From positions 186,001-250,000 of the forward strand of contig JADJMO010000004.1 in assembly GCA_016709545.1 (NCBI GenBank): a stretch of DNA of 64,000 nt. Reading direction: 5' to 3'. The notes under the pieces are model-generated. The model did no database searches. It saw nothing but the letters and a program-made list of their open reading frames with translations, and was not told the origin of the DNA. Positions 19,336-28,114 of this stretch are shown one piece after another. The stretch's first letter is position 1. Every line of letters begins with the position of its first letter. A program made the position numbers and the translations under genes. The stretch is from Myxococcales bacterium (GTDB taxonomy: Bacteria; Myxococcota_A; Polyangia; Polyangiales; JADJMO01).

Positions 19336-20265
19336 ATGCGAGCACTGGTCACCGGGGGCGCGGGGTTCATCGGCTCACACATCGGCGCGCGGCTGTGCGC
19401 GGCGGGGATCGACGTGGTGGCCTTCGACGACCTCTCCACCGGCAAGCGCGAGAACCTCGCCGGCATCGACGCGCGCCTCGTGGTGGGCGACGTCCGCGAC
19501 CGCGCGGCGCTCGGCGCGGCGATGGCCGGGTGCGATCTCGTGTTCCACGAAGCCGCGGTCGTCTCGGTGCCCAAGTCGGTCGAGGACCCGCAGCTCTCCC
19601 ACGACGTGAACATCCAGGGCACGCTCAACGTGCTGCTCGAGGCCCGCGCGCGCGGGGTGAAGCGCGTGGTGTTCGCCGGGTCCGCGGCGATCTACGGCGA
19701 GGAGCCCACGCTCCCCAAGCACGAGGGCATGTTGCCCGCGCCGATCTCGCCCTACGGCGTCGAGAAGATCACCGGCGAGCTCTACCTCAAGGCCTGGCCG
19801 AAGCTGTACGGCGTCGAGACGGTCACCCTGCGGTACTTCAACGTGTTCGGTCCCCGCCAGGATCCGAGCTCACCGTACTCGGGCGTCATCAGCATCTTCG
19901 TGCAGCGCGCGCTCTCGGGCGCGCCCATCACGGTGTTCGGCGACGGCCTGCAGACCCGCGATTTCGTGTTCGTCGGCGACGTCGCCGAGGCCAACTACCT
20001 GGCGGGCACGGTGCCGGGCGTGTCCGGGGCCACCTTCAACGTGGCGCGCGGCGAGCAGACCACGCTCGTCGAGCTCCTCGCGATGCTCGGTCGGATCGTG
20101 GGGCGCGACCTCTCGCCCACGTTCGCGGAGGCGCGCGGGGGCGACATCCGCTACTCGATCGCCGACGTGAGCGCGGCGCGCGCGGCCCTCGGCTGGACCG
20201 CGCAGGTGGGCGTCGAGGACGGTTTGCGCAAGCTCGTGGATTGGTTTGCTACCATCCAGCGATGA
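19336..20265 (+). CDS. NAD-dependent sugar epimerase, probable UDP-GlcNAc 4-epimerase (PelX-like)
   Basis: Extended short-chain dehydrogenase, 309 residues. MRALVTGGAGFIGSHI is the Rossmann glycine motif; DDLSTGKRENL, FHEAAVVSVPKSV, FAGSAAIYGEEP and the catalytic YGVEK (Tyr, Lys) follow, and RYFNVFGPRQDPSSPYSGV is typical of WbpP/Gne-type UDP-N-acetylglucosamine 4-epimerases. Pel contains GalNAc, and a dedicated epimerase (PelX) is known in some pel loci, so divergence from pelA by 79 bases supports a precursor-supply role. UDP-glucose or UDP-glucuronate epimerase cannot be excluded. Stop and next ATG overlap (ATGA). Confidence 0.85.
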   Translation: MRALVTGGAGFIGSHIGARLCAAGIDVVAFDDLSTGKRENLAGIDARLVVGDVRDRAALGAAMAGCDLVFHEAAVVSVPKSVEDPQLSHDVNIQGTLNVLLEARARGVKRVVFAGSAAIYGEEPTLPKHEGMLPAPISPYGVEKITGELYLKAWPKLYGVETVTLRYFNVFGPRQDPSSPYSGVISIFVQRALSGAPITVFGDGLQTRDFVFVGDVAEANYLAGTVPGVSGATFNVARGEQTTLVELLAMLGRIVGRDLSPTFAEARGGDIRYSIADVSAARAALGWTAQVGVEDGLRKLVDWFATIQR

Positions 20266-21164
20266 ACTGCCCCCGCTGCCAGAGGCCGCTCACCACCCAC
20301 CAGGCTCCGCGCTTCACGATGTTCGCCTGCACCGGCTGCGGCGGCATGTGGCTCGACGGCGCCGCGAGCCGCACGGTGGTCGCGGCGGTCGATCCGGTCG
20401 CGATGCAGGCCGCCGACCACGTGGCGCGCGCCGCAGAGCAAGCGGTGGACGTGAACGCGCAGGCCGCCTGCCCGCAGTGTCGCCACGCGATGGAGAAGAT
20501 GCCGATCCCGGCCGCGGGCGTGGTGGTCGACACGTGCCGCGAGCACGGCGTGTGGTTCGATCGCAACGAGCTGCAGCAGGTCGTGCGCGCGGTCGCGAGC
20601 CCGGGCACCGCCGCCCCGCAGCCACCCGCGCCGCCTCCCTACAACGCCGCTCCGCAACCGCCTCCCTACAACGCCGCTCCACCCGCCGCCGTTGCGCCCG
20701 CCGCGCCTGCGCAGAACCTCCCTCCGGGCATGCTCCCGGGCCAGTACGTCGCGCCCGGCTGGACGGACGGCCAGAACGCCGGGCAACCCGCGGCGAGCGC
20801 GATGCAGATGCCACAGGCCGGTCCCCCCATCGGCGGCATGGCACCGGGCATGTCCCCCGGCCAGTACCAGGCGCCGGGCTGGGCCGATCCGCAGACCGGC
20901 CAGCTGCCACAGCCGCAGCAGCAGGGCCAGCCGTGGTCCACCGCCAAGACCGCGCTCGCCGTCGGCGCCGGGGTCGCCGCGGTGGGTGGCCTCGCCTACG
21001 TCGCCACGCACACGGACGCGGGCCGCAGCCTCCTGAACGCGGTCACCGGCGACACGCCGCCGAACCCCTACGGAGGGCCGCCGCCCCAGCAAGGCTGGCA
21101 GCAGCCGCAGGGCCAGGGCTCTGACTTCGGCTCGATCGGCCAGGTGCTCTCGAAGCTGTTCTGA
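20262..21164 (+). CDS. zinc-ribbon (zf-TFIIB) membrane protein with Pro/Gly repeats
   Basis: 300 residues. Two zinc-ribbon knuckles: MNCPRCQRPL with FACTGCGGMWLDG, then CPQCRHAMEKMPI with DTCREHGVWFDRNEL, the standard pattern of zf-TFIIB proteins. Then a Pro/Gln-rich region with a duplicated PPYNAAP and two copies of PGMxPGQYxAPGWxDxQ (about residues 155 and 196), a hydrophobic segment TALAVGAGVAAVGGLAYVA (about 231-249) and a Gly/Gln tail ending FGSIGQVLSKLF. ATGA coupling to the epimerase ties it to the polysaccharide locus, but its role is unknown. Confidence 0.8.
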   Translation: MNCPRCQRPLTTHQAPRFTMFACTGCGGMWLDGAASRTVVAAVDPVAMQAADHVARAAEQAVDVNAQAACPQCRHAMEKMPIPAAGVVVDTCREHGVWFDRNELQQVVRAVASPGTAAPQPPAPPPYNAAPQPPPYNAAPPAAVAPAAPAQNLPPGMLPGQYVAPGWTDGQNAGQPAASAMQMPQAGPPIGGMAPGMSPGQYQAPGWADPQTGQLPQPQQQGQPWSTAKTALAVGAGVAAVGGLAYVATHTDAGRSLLNAVTGDTPPNPYGGPPPQQGWQQPQGQGSDFGSIGQVLSKLF

Positions 21165-21208
21165 GGCTCTGCTGGGAAGGCGCCCCGATCCGTGATTCGA
21201 TCGCGGGC

Positions 21209-21961
21209 ATGAAGTCCCTCGCCCTCGCCTCGGTGCTCCTCGTGCTCGGTTGCTCGAGCAGCGAGGGGACCATCACGGACGACTCCGATGCGGCCACCGA
21301 CGCCGCCGCGGACGGCACGGCGAGCGACGACGGGATCGACACGGGCACGACCCCCGACCTCGGCGTCGACAGCCCTGGCGACGCGCCCAAGGAGGCCAGC
21401 CCCGACGCTCCGACCGACACCGTGCCCACCGACACGGGCCCCTCGATCGACGCGCTCTGCGCGGGCGTGGACACGGCGAGCTTCCAGCCCCCGAGCGTGT
21501 GCGACGCGGCGTCGGGCAACACGTCGACCGAGATCCCCAAGAACCGCGTCTACGCGACGAGCTGGTTCGGTTGCTACCGCAAGACCGACGGCACGATCTT
21601 CAAGGATCCGACGGACAACTGCCTGTTCGCGTGCGGCAACAAGGGCCTCTGCGCGAGCGGCCTCACCGGGCCCGAGTGCGAGGCCTCCCTCGAGTGGTTC
21701 GCCGCCGACGCCGACCGCTACGGCTGCGGCGCGCGCATCCGCGTGACCAACTGCGCCAACAAGAAGCAGGTCGTGCTGGTCACCCTCGACCGCGGCCCCA
21801 ACTGCAAGTCGGTCGAGAAGCCGATCGGCGCGCCGGTGCTCGACATGGGCCACTCGCCGATGGTCTACCTGTTCGACGGCAAGACCTACGGCGGCTCCGA
21901 CAAGAAGCGCGTCATCATCGAGCCCGTCGCCGCGACCACGCCACTCGGCCCCGTGAAGTGA
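21209..21961 (+). CDS. lipoprotein with RlpA/expansin-like double-psi beta-barrel
   Basis: 250 residues. MKSLALASVLLVLGC is a lipoprotein signal with the lipobox cysteine at 15. An Asp/Thr/Ala-rich linker (about 18-80) keeps the folded domain off the membrane. The C-terminal part has YATSWFGCYR, GCGARIRVTNC, VTLDRGPNCK and VLDMGHSPMVYLFDG, which match the order of conserved pieces in RlpA/expansin double-psi barrels, including the Asp of the DRGP loop. Extra cysteines (about ten) suggest disulfides. A peptidoglycan- or polysaccharide-binding role is plausible next to pel genes but not shown. It ends three bases from the convergent Cys-rich lipoprotein gene. Confidence 0.72.
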   Translation: MKSLALASVLLVLGCSSSEGTITDDSDAATDAAADGTASDDGIDTGTTPDLGVDSPGDAPKEASPDAPTDTVPTDTGPSIDALCAGVDTASFQPPSVCDAASGNTSTEIPKNRVYATSWFGCYRKTDGTIFKDPTDNCLFACGNKGLCASGLTGPECEASLEWFAADADRYGCGARIRVTNCANKKQVVLVTLDRGPNCKSVEKPIGAPVLDMGHSPMVYLFDGKTYGGSDKKRVIIEPVAATTPLGPVK

Positions 21962-21964
21962 GGT

Positions 21965-22459
21965 TCAGGGGCACGCCCCGCAGCGGCCCACCTTCGGAGG
22001 CGTGAAGGTCCCGGAGCAACACTTCCCGGGCGGACAGTCGCCGTCGCCGAGGCAGGCGATCTCGCCGGCGATCCCGTTGCGGACGCAGCGGTCCCCCTCG
22101 CCCGTGCAGACCCCCACCTTCTCCATCTCGGGACACGGGCCCGACGGACAGCCGAGCGGGCAGCCCGCGCTGCTCCGCGTGCAGACGATGTCGGCCGCCA
22201 CACAGGTGCCGCACCCGCACCAGAACGGCCGACACGCGCCGATGTCGGCGACGTCGGCGGCGGTGTCCTTCCCGCTGTCCGCGCTGTCCGACGGCGCGCT
22301 GTCCGACGCCGTGTCGACGGTCGCGCTGTCGCTCGCGCTGTCGACGCTGGCGCTGTCGACGGGCGCGCTGTCGACGCTCGCGTCTTCGAGTGACGTGGTC
22401 TCGGTGCCTCCACAGCCGGAGAGGACGATCGCCACGAGCCAAGCGAGCCTGCGTTGCAT
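21965..22459 (-). CDS. cysteine-rich lipoprotein of unknown function
   Basis: 164 residues. MQRRLAWLVAIVLSGCGG is a lipoprotein signal; the start is set by GGGAGG just before the ATG. Residues about 22-75 are a repeated Asp-Ser-Ala linker (VDSAPVDSASVDSASDSATV). The last 90 residues carry about 16 cysteines in short spacings (CRPFWCGCGTC, CLGDGDCPPGKCC), which suggests a disulfide-knotted surface domain. No family recognised. It lies 14 bases after the kinase gene and could share its transcript. Confidence 0.7.
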   Translation of the reverse strand: MQRRLAWLVAIVLSGCGGTETTSLEDASVDSAPVDSASVDSASDSATVDTASDSAPSDSADSGKDTAADVADIGACRPFWCGCGTCVAADIVCTRSSAGCPLGCPSGPCPEMEKVGVCTGEGDRCVRNGIAGEIACLGDGDCPPGKCCSGTFTPPKVGRCGACP

Positions 22460-22473
22460 GAGACCTCCCGCGG

Positions 22474-25404
22474 TCAGAACTTCTTCTGCCACCACTCCTT
22501 GTTGCCGTCCTTCTTCGGCTCCTCCTTGGGAGCCGGCTTTCCGGTGGGCTTCGCGGTGGGCTTCGACGTGGGCTTCGGCGTGGGGGTGGGCTTGGCGGTC
22601 GGCTTCGGCACCGGCTTCGGGGGGACCTTGGCCGACGCGCTGGCGCTGGCGCTCGCGCTCGCGCTCGCGGAGGCCGCGGCTGCTGCGGCGGCAGCGTCTT
22701 CGTCGGCCTTCTTCTTCGCCTCGTCGTCGGCCTTCTTCTTCGCGTCTGCGGCCGCCTGATCCTTGAGCTTCTGGGCGGTGGCCTTGTCGGCGGCGACCTT
22801 CGCCTCTTCGGCCCCGACCTTCTCGGCCTGCAGGTGCCAGGCGACCACGACGCCGGTCTGCGCGGCGAAGCGGCGCACGTGCTGGGTGCTGCCCCTGCGA
22901 CTCGCGGCGAACGTGCCCACGATGCCTCCGAACACGAACAGCACCGCCGCGGCGACCAGCATGAGCGGCGCGATCGAGGGGGCCTCGCGCGAGTGACGGT
23001 CGGTCTCGAGGACGACGTCCGGCGTGACCTCGTTGGAGATCGTCGCGCCCGCGTCGCTCGCCGGCGGCTCCTCGATCGGCTCGGGACGCCGGGGCGCGCC
23101 GAGCTCGAACACGGGCTCGGGCTCGGAGCGGAACGCGTCGGCGAGGGGGTTGTCACCGAGCGCGAGCAGCTCCGGACCGAGCAACGGCGCGCCCAGCATG
23201 GCCGCATCGGCGGGCATGCGCGGAGCGGAGAGCTGCATGACGTCGGGGCTCGCGGGCGCCGCGAAGTCTCCGGTGGGACGGATCGTGTTGCTCTTGCTCT
23301 TCGGAGGCGGCGGCCGCGGGGGCACGGTCTTCTTCGGCGCCGACTCGGCCGAGACCTTCGCGGGGATCGGCGTCTGCGGCGCAGGAGGCGGCTGCGAGCG
23401 ACGCGGCGCTGCCGGGGGCGCCGAGCGTGGCGGAGGTGGACGCGAGGTACCCGCCTTCGAGGTGGTCGCGACGGGTGCCGGCGGCGGCGCCGTCTTCGCG
23501 CGCGGCTCGAGATCTCGATGGGGACCGGCGGCGCTGAAGCCCGGGATCGCGGCGAGCGAGGCCCCGAGCTTCTTCGGCGCGCCCTCTCGGACCTCGAGCC
23601 GACCGTCCGCCGCCGAGCCGGCTGCAGAGGGTGGGATCGATTTGCGGGCCACCGGCGTCTCCGCGCCGGTCTGCGTGGACGGGGACTTCTGCAGGGCGCG
23701 CGTGGTCTTGGCCGGCGGCGGATCGGTGACCATCGGCGCTGCCGGCGGAGCCTTCGGCAACGGCGCCGCTTGCAGCGGCGTAGGCCCCTTCTCCATCGTC
23801 TCGGGAGAGATGTCGGCGACGGTGGTGTCCCAGTCGCCGTCGACCACCATCTTCGGTTCGGAGGCCCGCACCGAGAGGGTGGACGGCGCTGCAGGCGAGG
23901 ACGGTCCGAGGATCACCTCGGCGCGCCCCGAGGCCGCGGCGGCCGCGGCGAGCTCCCACGCGTGCGTCGATCCGCCTTGCGCGGGGGCCGGCGCGGCGAC
24001 ACGGGCACCGCGCGGCGCCCCGTCGTTGGGAGGCACGTCACGCGCAGGCGGGGCAGCGTCGCGAGGAGGTTGGGTGGCGTCCGGATCACGCGGCATGTCG
24101 CGCTCGGGGTGCGTCTCTTCGGAGTCGCGGACGGCCGTGGCGAGCTTCGCCGCGCTGCCCTCGCCGTGAGCACGGGGCTGCAGCGCCGGGGTGGCCGCGC
24201 GCGAGGGCGGTCGATCGGTCTTGGTCTCGACCTTGACCTTGGCGGGGGTACCCGCGGCGGGGCGCGGAGGACTCCAGCCCGCCTGGCGCTTGTTGCCGGC
24301 GGTCTGCGAGGCGAGGAACGCCGTGACGGCCGACGGCTGGATGCCGAGCGCGGTGCGGATCTTGTCGTCGTGCTTGCTCGGCGCGATGGTGGCGGCGGCC
24401 TTCTCGGTGAGGTGCGGCGCCTCCTCGGGAGCGGCGGCGGCGGGCTGCTTGGCCGCGTCGCCGAGCGTGTCGTCGATGATCGCCTTCATCTTCTCGCGGT
24501 CGGCCGTGAGCGTGGGCGCGCCCTCGGAGAACTCGTCGTCGGGGTCGCGTACGAGGTCGTCGCGCCCGCGGCGCCGGAGCACCGTGGTGAGCTTCTGCGC
24601 CATCGTGGCCGCCGAGGGCATGCGCCGCTCGCGGCCCTTCTCGAGGCACTCGTCGACCATGCGCGCGAGGTCGCTCGGCACGTCGGGCACGAGGCGATCG
24701 ACGGGCACGTGCTTCTTGTCGACGATCTCGTCGACGAGCGCGCGGTACTCCTTCGCGATGAACGGCAGCCGCCCGGTGAGGCACTCGTAGAGGATGACGC
24801 CGAGCGACCAGACGTCGGTGCGCGCGTCGAGATCGGGCACGCCGCGCGCCTGCTCGGGGGACATGTAGCTCGGCGTGCCGAGGACGATGCCGGTGGCGGT
24901 GACGTCGGTGCCGAGGATCTTGCTGATCCCGAAGTCGAGGATCTTGGGCTGCAGGCCGCCGGTCGGGGTCTTGTGCAGGTAGATGTTCGCGGGCTTGAGA
25001 TCGCGGTGGAGGATGCCGTGGGTGTGCGCGGCGGCGAGGCCGTGGGCGAGCGGCACCACGAGGGCGAGCGCTTCGTCGGGTGAGAGCCGGCCCTTGCGCG
25101 ACAGGAGCGAGGCCATCGTCTCGCCCTCGAGCAGCTCCATCACGAGGAACAGCGTGCCGTCGTCGCCCTGCCCGAGATCGAGCACCTCCACGACCGCGGG
25201 GTGACGCACGCGCCCGCACGCGCGCGCCTCCTGGAAGAACCGCTGCAGCCGCTCCGGATCTGCCGCCAGCGAGCGGTGCAGGACCTTGACCGCGACCGGT
25301 CGATCGATGAGCTCGTTGCGCGCGCACCAGACGCTCCCCGAGCGCCCACGACCCAGCACGCGAACGAGCCGGTAGCGCTGCTCCAGGAGGTCACCCGGTC
25401 GCAT
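22474..25404 (-). CDS. transmembrane serine/threonine kinase with long Pro/Ala-rich region
   Basis: 976 residues. Kinase domain at 1-275: VLGRGRSGSVWCARN, VAVKVLH, GILHRDLKPANIYL, ILDFGISKI, GTPSYMSPEQARG; all catalytic residues kept, although the glycine loop has RSG where GMG is usual. Residues 300-790 are low complexity, rich in Pro, Ala, Lys and charged residues. One membrane helix (about 808-830, IAPLMLVAAAVLFVFGGIVG) leads to an outer part with a Lys/Ala coiled-coil-like stretch, an (Ala-Ser)n run, Pro-Lys-Thr repeats and the tail KEWWQKKF. The outer region looks cell-wall-spanning rather than ligand-binding. ATG at 25404 (MRPGDLLEQRYRLV) is the usual start for this family. Confidence 0.9.
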   Translation of the reverse strand: MRPGDLLEQRYRLVRVLGRGRSGSVWCARNELIDRPVAVKVLHRSLAADPERLQRFFQEARACGRVRHPAVVEVLDLGQGDDGTLFLVMELLEGETMASLLSRKGRLSPDEALALVVPLAHGLAAAHTHGILHRDLKPANIYLHKTPTGGLQPKILDFGISKILGTDVTATGIVLGTPSYMSPEQARGVPDLDARTDVWSLGVILYECLTGRLPFIAKEYRALVDEIVDKKHVPVDRLVPDVPSDLARMVDECLEKGRERRMPSAATMAQKLTTVLRRRGRDDLVRDPDDEFSEGAPTLTADREKMKAIIDDTLGDAAKQPAAAAPEEAPHLTEKAAATIAPSKHDDKIRTALGIQPSAVTAFLASQTAGNKRQAGWSPPRPAAGTPAKVKVETKTDRPPSRAATPALQPRAHGEGSAAKLATAVRDSEETHPERDMPRDPDATQPPRDAAPPARDVPPNDGAPRGARVAAPAPAQGGSTHAWELAAAAAASGRAEVILGPSSPAAPSTLSVRASEPKMVVDGDWDTTVADISPETMEKGPTPLQAAPLPKAPPAAPMVTDPPPAKTTRALQKSPSTQTGAETPVARKSIPPSAAGSAADGRLEVREGAPKKLGASLAAIPGFSAAGPHRDLEPRAKTAPPPAPVATTSKAGTSRPPPPRSAPPAAPRRSQPPPAPQTPIPAKVSAESAPKKTVPPRPPPPKSKSNTIRPTGDFAAPASPDVMQLSAPRMPADAAMLGAPLLGPELLALGDNPLADAFRSEPEPVFELGAPRRPEPIEEPPASDAGATISNEVTPDVVLETDRHSREAPSIAPLMLVAAAVLFVFGGIVGTFAASRRGSTQHVRRFAAQTGVVVAWHLQAEKVGAEEAKVAADKATAQKLKDQAAADAKKKADDEAKKKADEDAAAAAAAASASASASASASASAKVPPKPVPKPTAKPTPTPKPTSKPTAKPTGKPAPKEEPKKDGNKEWWQKKF

Positions 25405-25536
25405 CCTTGCGATTGTACATGAATCCGGAGCGGAGGACCGGACAGGGTCGGTCCGGGAGCGACCAAGCGAACGCGGGCCGTCGGCGGATGCCGTGCCTGC
25501 TGGCGGCGACGCCAATGTGGTACGTCGGTCCGCGTC

Positions 25537-26826
25537 ATGCACGACCTGCGTCAGATCGTCGATCACCTCGAAGAAGCCCGCGCCGCCCTCGCCCGCCGAG
25601 GCCCCAAGCACGCCGCGTTGCTCGATGGCCTGGGTGAGCTACGCGCCAGGCGTTCAGCGGGGATCCAGGCGCGTGACAGCAAGATCCAGTCGCAGAAAGC
25701 GGCCAGCGCCGAGATGGCCAAGGCCAAGAAGGGCACGCCCGAGTTCGACGCGCGCCGCGAGGCCCTGCGCGCGCTCTCGGACGAGATCAAGGCGCTCGAG
25801 GCCGACAGCAAGGCCGTCGAGGCGCAGATCGAGGAGATCCTGCTCGGCGTGCCGAACCTCCCCGATCCGTCGGTGCCCGACGGCACCGACGAGCACGGCA
25901 ACGTCGTCGTGCGCACCCACGGAGAGAAGCCCACCCGCGTGGGTGACGCGCCCAAGGACCACGTCGACGTCGGCGCCCGGCTCGGCATCCTCGACTTCGA
26001 GGCGGCGTCCAAGATCTCGGGCGCGCGCTTCTGGCTGCTGCGCGGGCTCGGCGCGCGCCTCGAGCGCGCGATCGCGGCGCTCATGCTCGACATGCACACC
26101 CGGGAGCACGGCTACACCGAGATCCTGCCGCCCGTGATGGTGCGCGCCGAGGCCCTCCGCGCGTCGGGTCAGCTCCCCAAGTTCGAGGCCGATCTCTTCA
26201 AGACCAAGCGCGCCGACGAGGACATCCTCTACCTCTCGCCGACCGCCGAGGTGCAGCTCGTCAACCTGCACGCCGACGAGATCCTCGACGAGTCGCGCCT
26301 GCCGCTCCGCTACACCGCCCACACCTCGTGCTTCCGCAGCGAGGCCGGCAGCTACGGGCGCGACACGCGCGGCATGATCCGCGTGCACCAGTTCCAGAAG
26401 GTCGAGCTCGTGCAGCTCACCTCCGCCGAGACGAGCGACGCCGCGCTCGAGGAGCTCACCGGCCACGCCGAGAAGGTGCTCCAGCGCCTCGGCCTCCACT
26501 ACCGCGTCGTGCAGCTGTGCGCCGGCGACATGGGCTTCGCCTCCCGCAAGACCTACGATCTCGAGGTCTGGCTGCCCGGTCAGTCGGCCTACCGCGAGAT
26601 CTCGAGCTGCTCGAACTGCGGCGATTTCCAGGCGCGCCGCGCCCAGATCCGCGCGCGCAAGGACAAGGACAAGCCGCGCCTCGTGCACACGCTCAACGGC
26701 AGCGGGCTCGCGGTCGGCCGCACCCTCGTCGCGATCCTCGAGCAGTACCAGCTGCCCGACGGCAGCCTCGAGATCCCCGAGGCGCTGCGCCCGTTCATGG
26801 GCGTCGACCGCCTCAGCCCCCCCTGA
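25537..26826 (+). CDS. serS: seryl-tRNA synthetase
   Basis: Charges tRNA-Ser with serine, class II synthetase, 429 residues, normal length. N-terminal long coiled-coil arm (about 1-110, Lys/Glu/Ala rich) binds tRNA. Catalytic core: motif 2 FRSEAGSYGRDTRGMIRVHQ with FQKVE after it, the serine-site TYDLEVWLPGQ and REISSCSNCGDFQARR, and motif 3 NGSGLAVGRTLVAILE. It ends in a 14-base overlap with the convergent NFACT gene. Confidence 0.97.
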   Translation: MHDLRQIVDHLEEARAALARRGPKHAALLDGLGELRARRSAGIQARDSKIQSQKAASAEMAKAKKGTPEFDARREALRALSDEIKALEADSKAVEAQIEEILLGVPNLPDPSVPDGTDEHGNVVVRTHGEKPTRVGDAPKDHVDVGARLGILDFEAASKISGARFWLLRGLGARLERAIAALMLDMHTREHGYTEILPPVMVRAEALRASGQLPKFEADLFKTKRADEDILYLSPTAEVQLVNLHADEILDESRLPLRYTAHTSCFRSEAGSYGRDTRGMIRVHQFQKVELVQLTSAETSDAALEELTGHAEKVLQRLGLHYRVVQLCAGDMGFASRKTYDLEVWLPGQSAYREISSCSNCGDFQARRAQIRARKDKDKPRLVHTLNGSGLAVGRTLVAILEQYQLPDGSLEIPEALRPFMGVDRLSPP

Positions 26827-28096
26827 GTGTCTCCAGCAGGCGGGTGAGGCGCGCGGGCTCCACGCGGAGCGCGAGCACCTTCTCGCGGTCGACCACCACG
26901 GCGCCGGGCGCCGAGCCCTTCGGCTTGCGCACCCACTTGCGCGGCGTGTACTGCACGTCGACCACCGGCTCGCCGCGGCTGTCGGAGAAGTGCGCGGCGA
27001 GGTGCGCCGCGTCGACCAGGAGATCCGGCGGACAGGCCTCCTGCTTGCCGAGGGGCACGACGACGTGGGCGCCCGTGACGCCCCGCGCGTGCAACCAGAG
27101 GTCGTAGGGTCGGGCGTGCTTGGTGGTGAGCGCGTCGTTGTCGGCGGCGCCGCGACCGACGTGGATCGGACGCGTGCCGCTCGAATAGGTGCGGAACGGT
27201 GAGCGCTCGTCCGGGTCCTGCTGCTTGCCCTTGCCGACCCGGGCCTCGATGCCCCCTGCACGTTGTTGCAGCACGGCGAGCGGTAGCTCCGGGGCGCTCG
27301 CGAGCAGCGCCACGAGGGCGGCGCGCTCCTGCTCCGTCTTGTCGCGCCGCGCGCGCGCGATCTGCGCCCCGCGCTTGAGCCGCTTGGCCCGCGCGAACAT
27401 CGCCTCGGCGTTCGCCCGTGCGGTCTTGCTCGGGTCGAGGGCGAGCACGATCGCATCGCCCGTGACCCAGTCGGTGAGCTCCGCCCGGTCCGCCCCCTTC
27501 TTGACCGCGTGGGCCTGCGACGACAGGAGCGTCGCCCGCGCCGCGAGGTCGTCCGCGCCGTCGATGCGCGCGAGGTCGTCGTCGATCGCGCGCAGACGGC
27601 GATCCACCTTGGCGATCGCGCGGCGCAACGCGACCACGAGCGCCCTGCGCCGCTCCTCCTCGAGACCGGCGCGATGGGCGGAGAGCGCCTCGGCGGCGGC
27701 CGCCTCGAGCGCGGCTGCGTCCTCTTCGGTGATCGCCTTCTCGCCGTCGACGGCGCCCGAGTCGGTCACGAGCGCCACGCTCGTCCGCGTGACCACGATC
27801 GAGCACCGCTCCTCGCCGCGACGCACGGCGAGGCGGAGGCCGTCGTCGCGGCGCAGCAACGCGACCACGCGCGCGCCCTCGAGCCACTTGCGCCACCGCA
27901 TCGTCTCCGCGGTGGCGGGCTTGCCGCCGTTGCCGCGCGGGGCTCCGCGGACGACCGCGATCGTCCCCGGGAACACCGCCAGCGAGAAGGTGACACCCTC
28001 GGCGTCGGGCTCCGTCACGCGGAGGGCGAGGACGTGCACCGAAGAGAGAGGGGCGTCGACCCTCTGGATCGACGCCCCCACCAGGTATCCGCGCAT
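26813..28096 (-). CDS. NFACT-family protein (RqcH/Rqc2-like)
   Basis: 427 residues. The C-terminal NFACT-R domain is clear: PFRTYSSGTRPIHVGRGAAD, NDALTTKHARPYDLWLHA and GVTGAHVVVPL. The middle (about 130-270) is a long Arg/Ala/Glu coiled coil. The N-terminal NFACT-N domain is shorter and more divergent than in RqcH of Bacillus (about 570 residues). RqcH binds stalled 50S subunits and recruits tRNA-Ala for C-terminal alanine tailing; whether this shorter protein does so is not known. The ribosome-quality-control link is inference. Confidence 0.8.
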   Translation of the reverse strand: MRGYLVGASIQRVDAPLSSVHVLALRVTEPDAEGVTFSLAVFPGTIAVVRGAPRGNGGKPATAETMRWRKWLEGARVVALLRRDDGLRLAVRRGEERCSIVVTRTSVALVTDSGAVDGEKAITEEDAAALEAAAAEALSAHRAGLEEERRRALVVALRRAIAKVDRRLRAIDDDLARIDGADDLAARATLLSSQAHAVKKGADRAELTDWVTGDAIVLALDPSKTARANAEAMFARAKRLKRGAQIARARRDKTEQERAALVALLASAPELPLAVLQQRAGGIEARVGKGKQQDPDERSPFRTYSSGTRPIHVGRGAADNDALTTKHARPYDLWLHARGVTGAHVVVPLGKQEACPPDLLVDAAHLAAHFSDSRGEPVVDVQYTPRKWVRKPKGSAPGAVVVDREKVLALRVEPARLTRLLETLRGG

Positions 28097-28114
28097 GGCG
28101 GCCCTACGCGCTCC

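Noticed and set aside
19257..19337. ATG at 19337 as the pelA start
   Set aside because: It shares its CATG with the divergent epimerase start and would leave no promoter space; GTG at 19256 gives a signal-like N-terminus.
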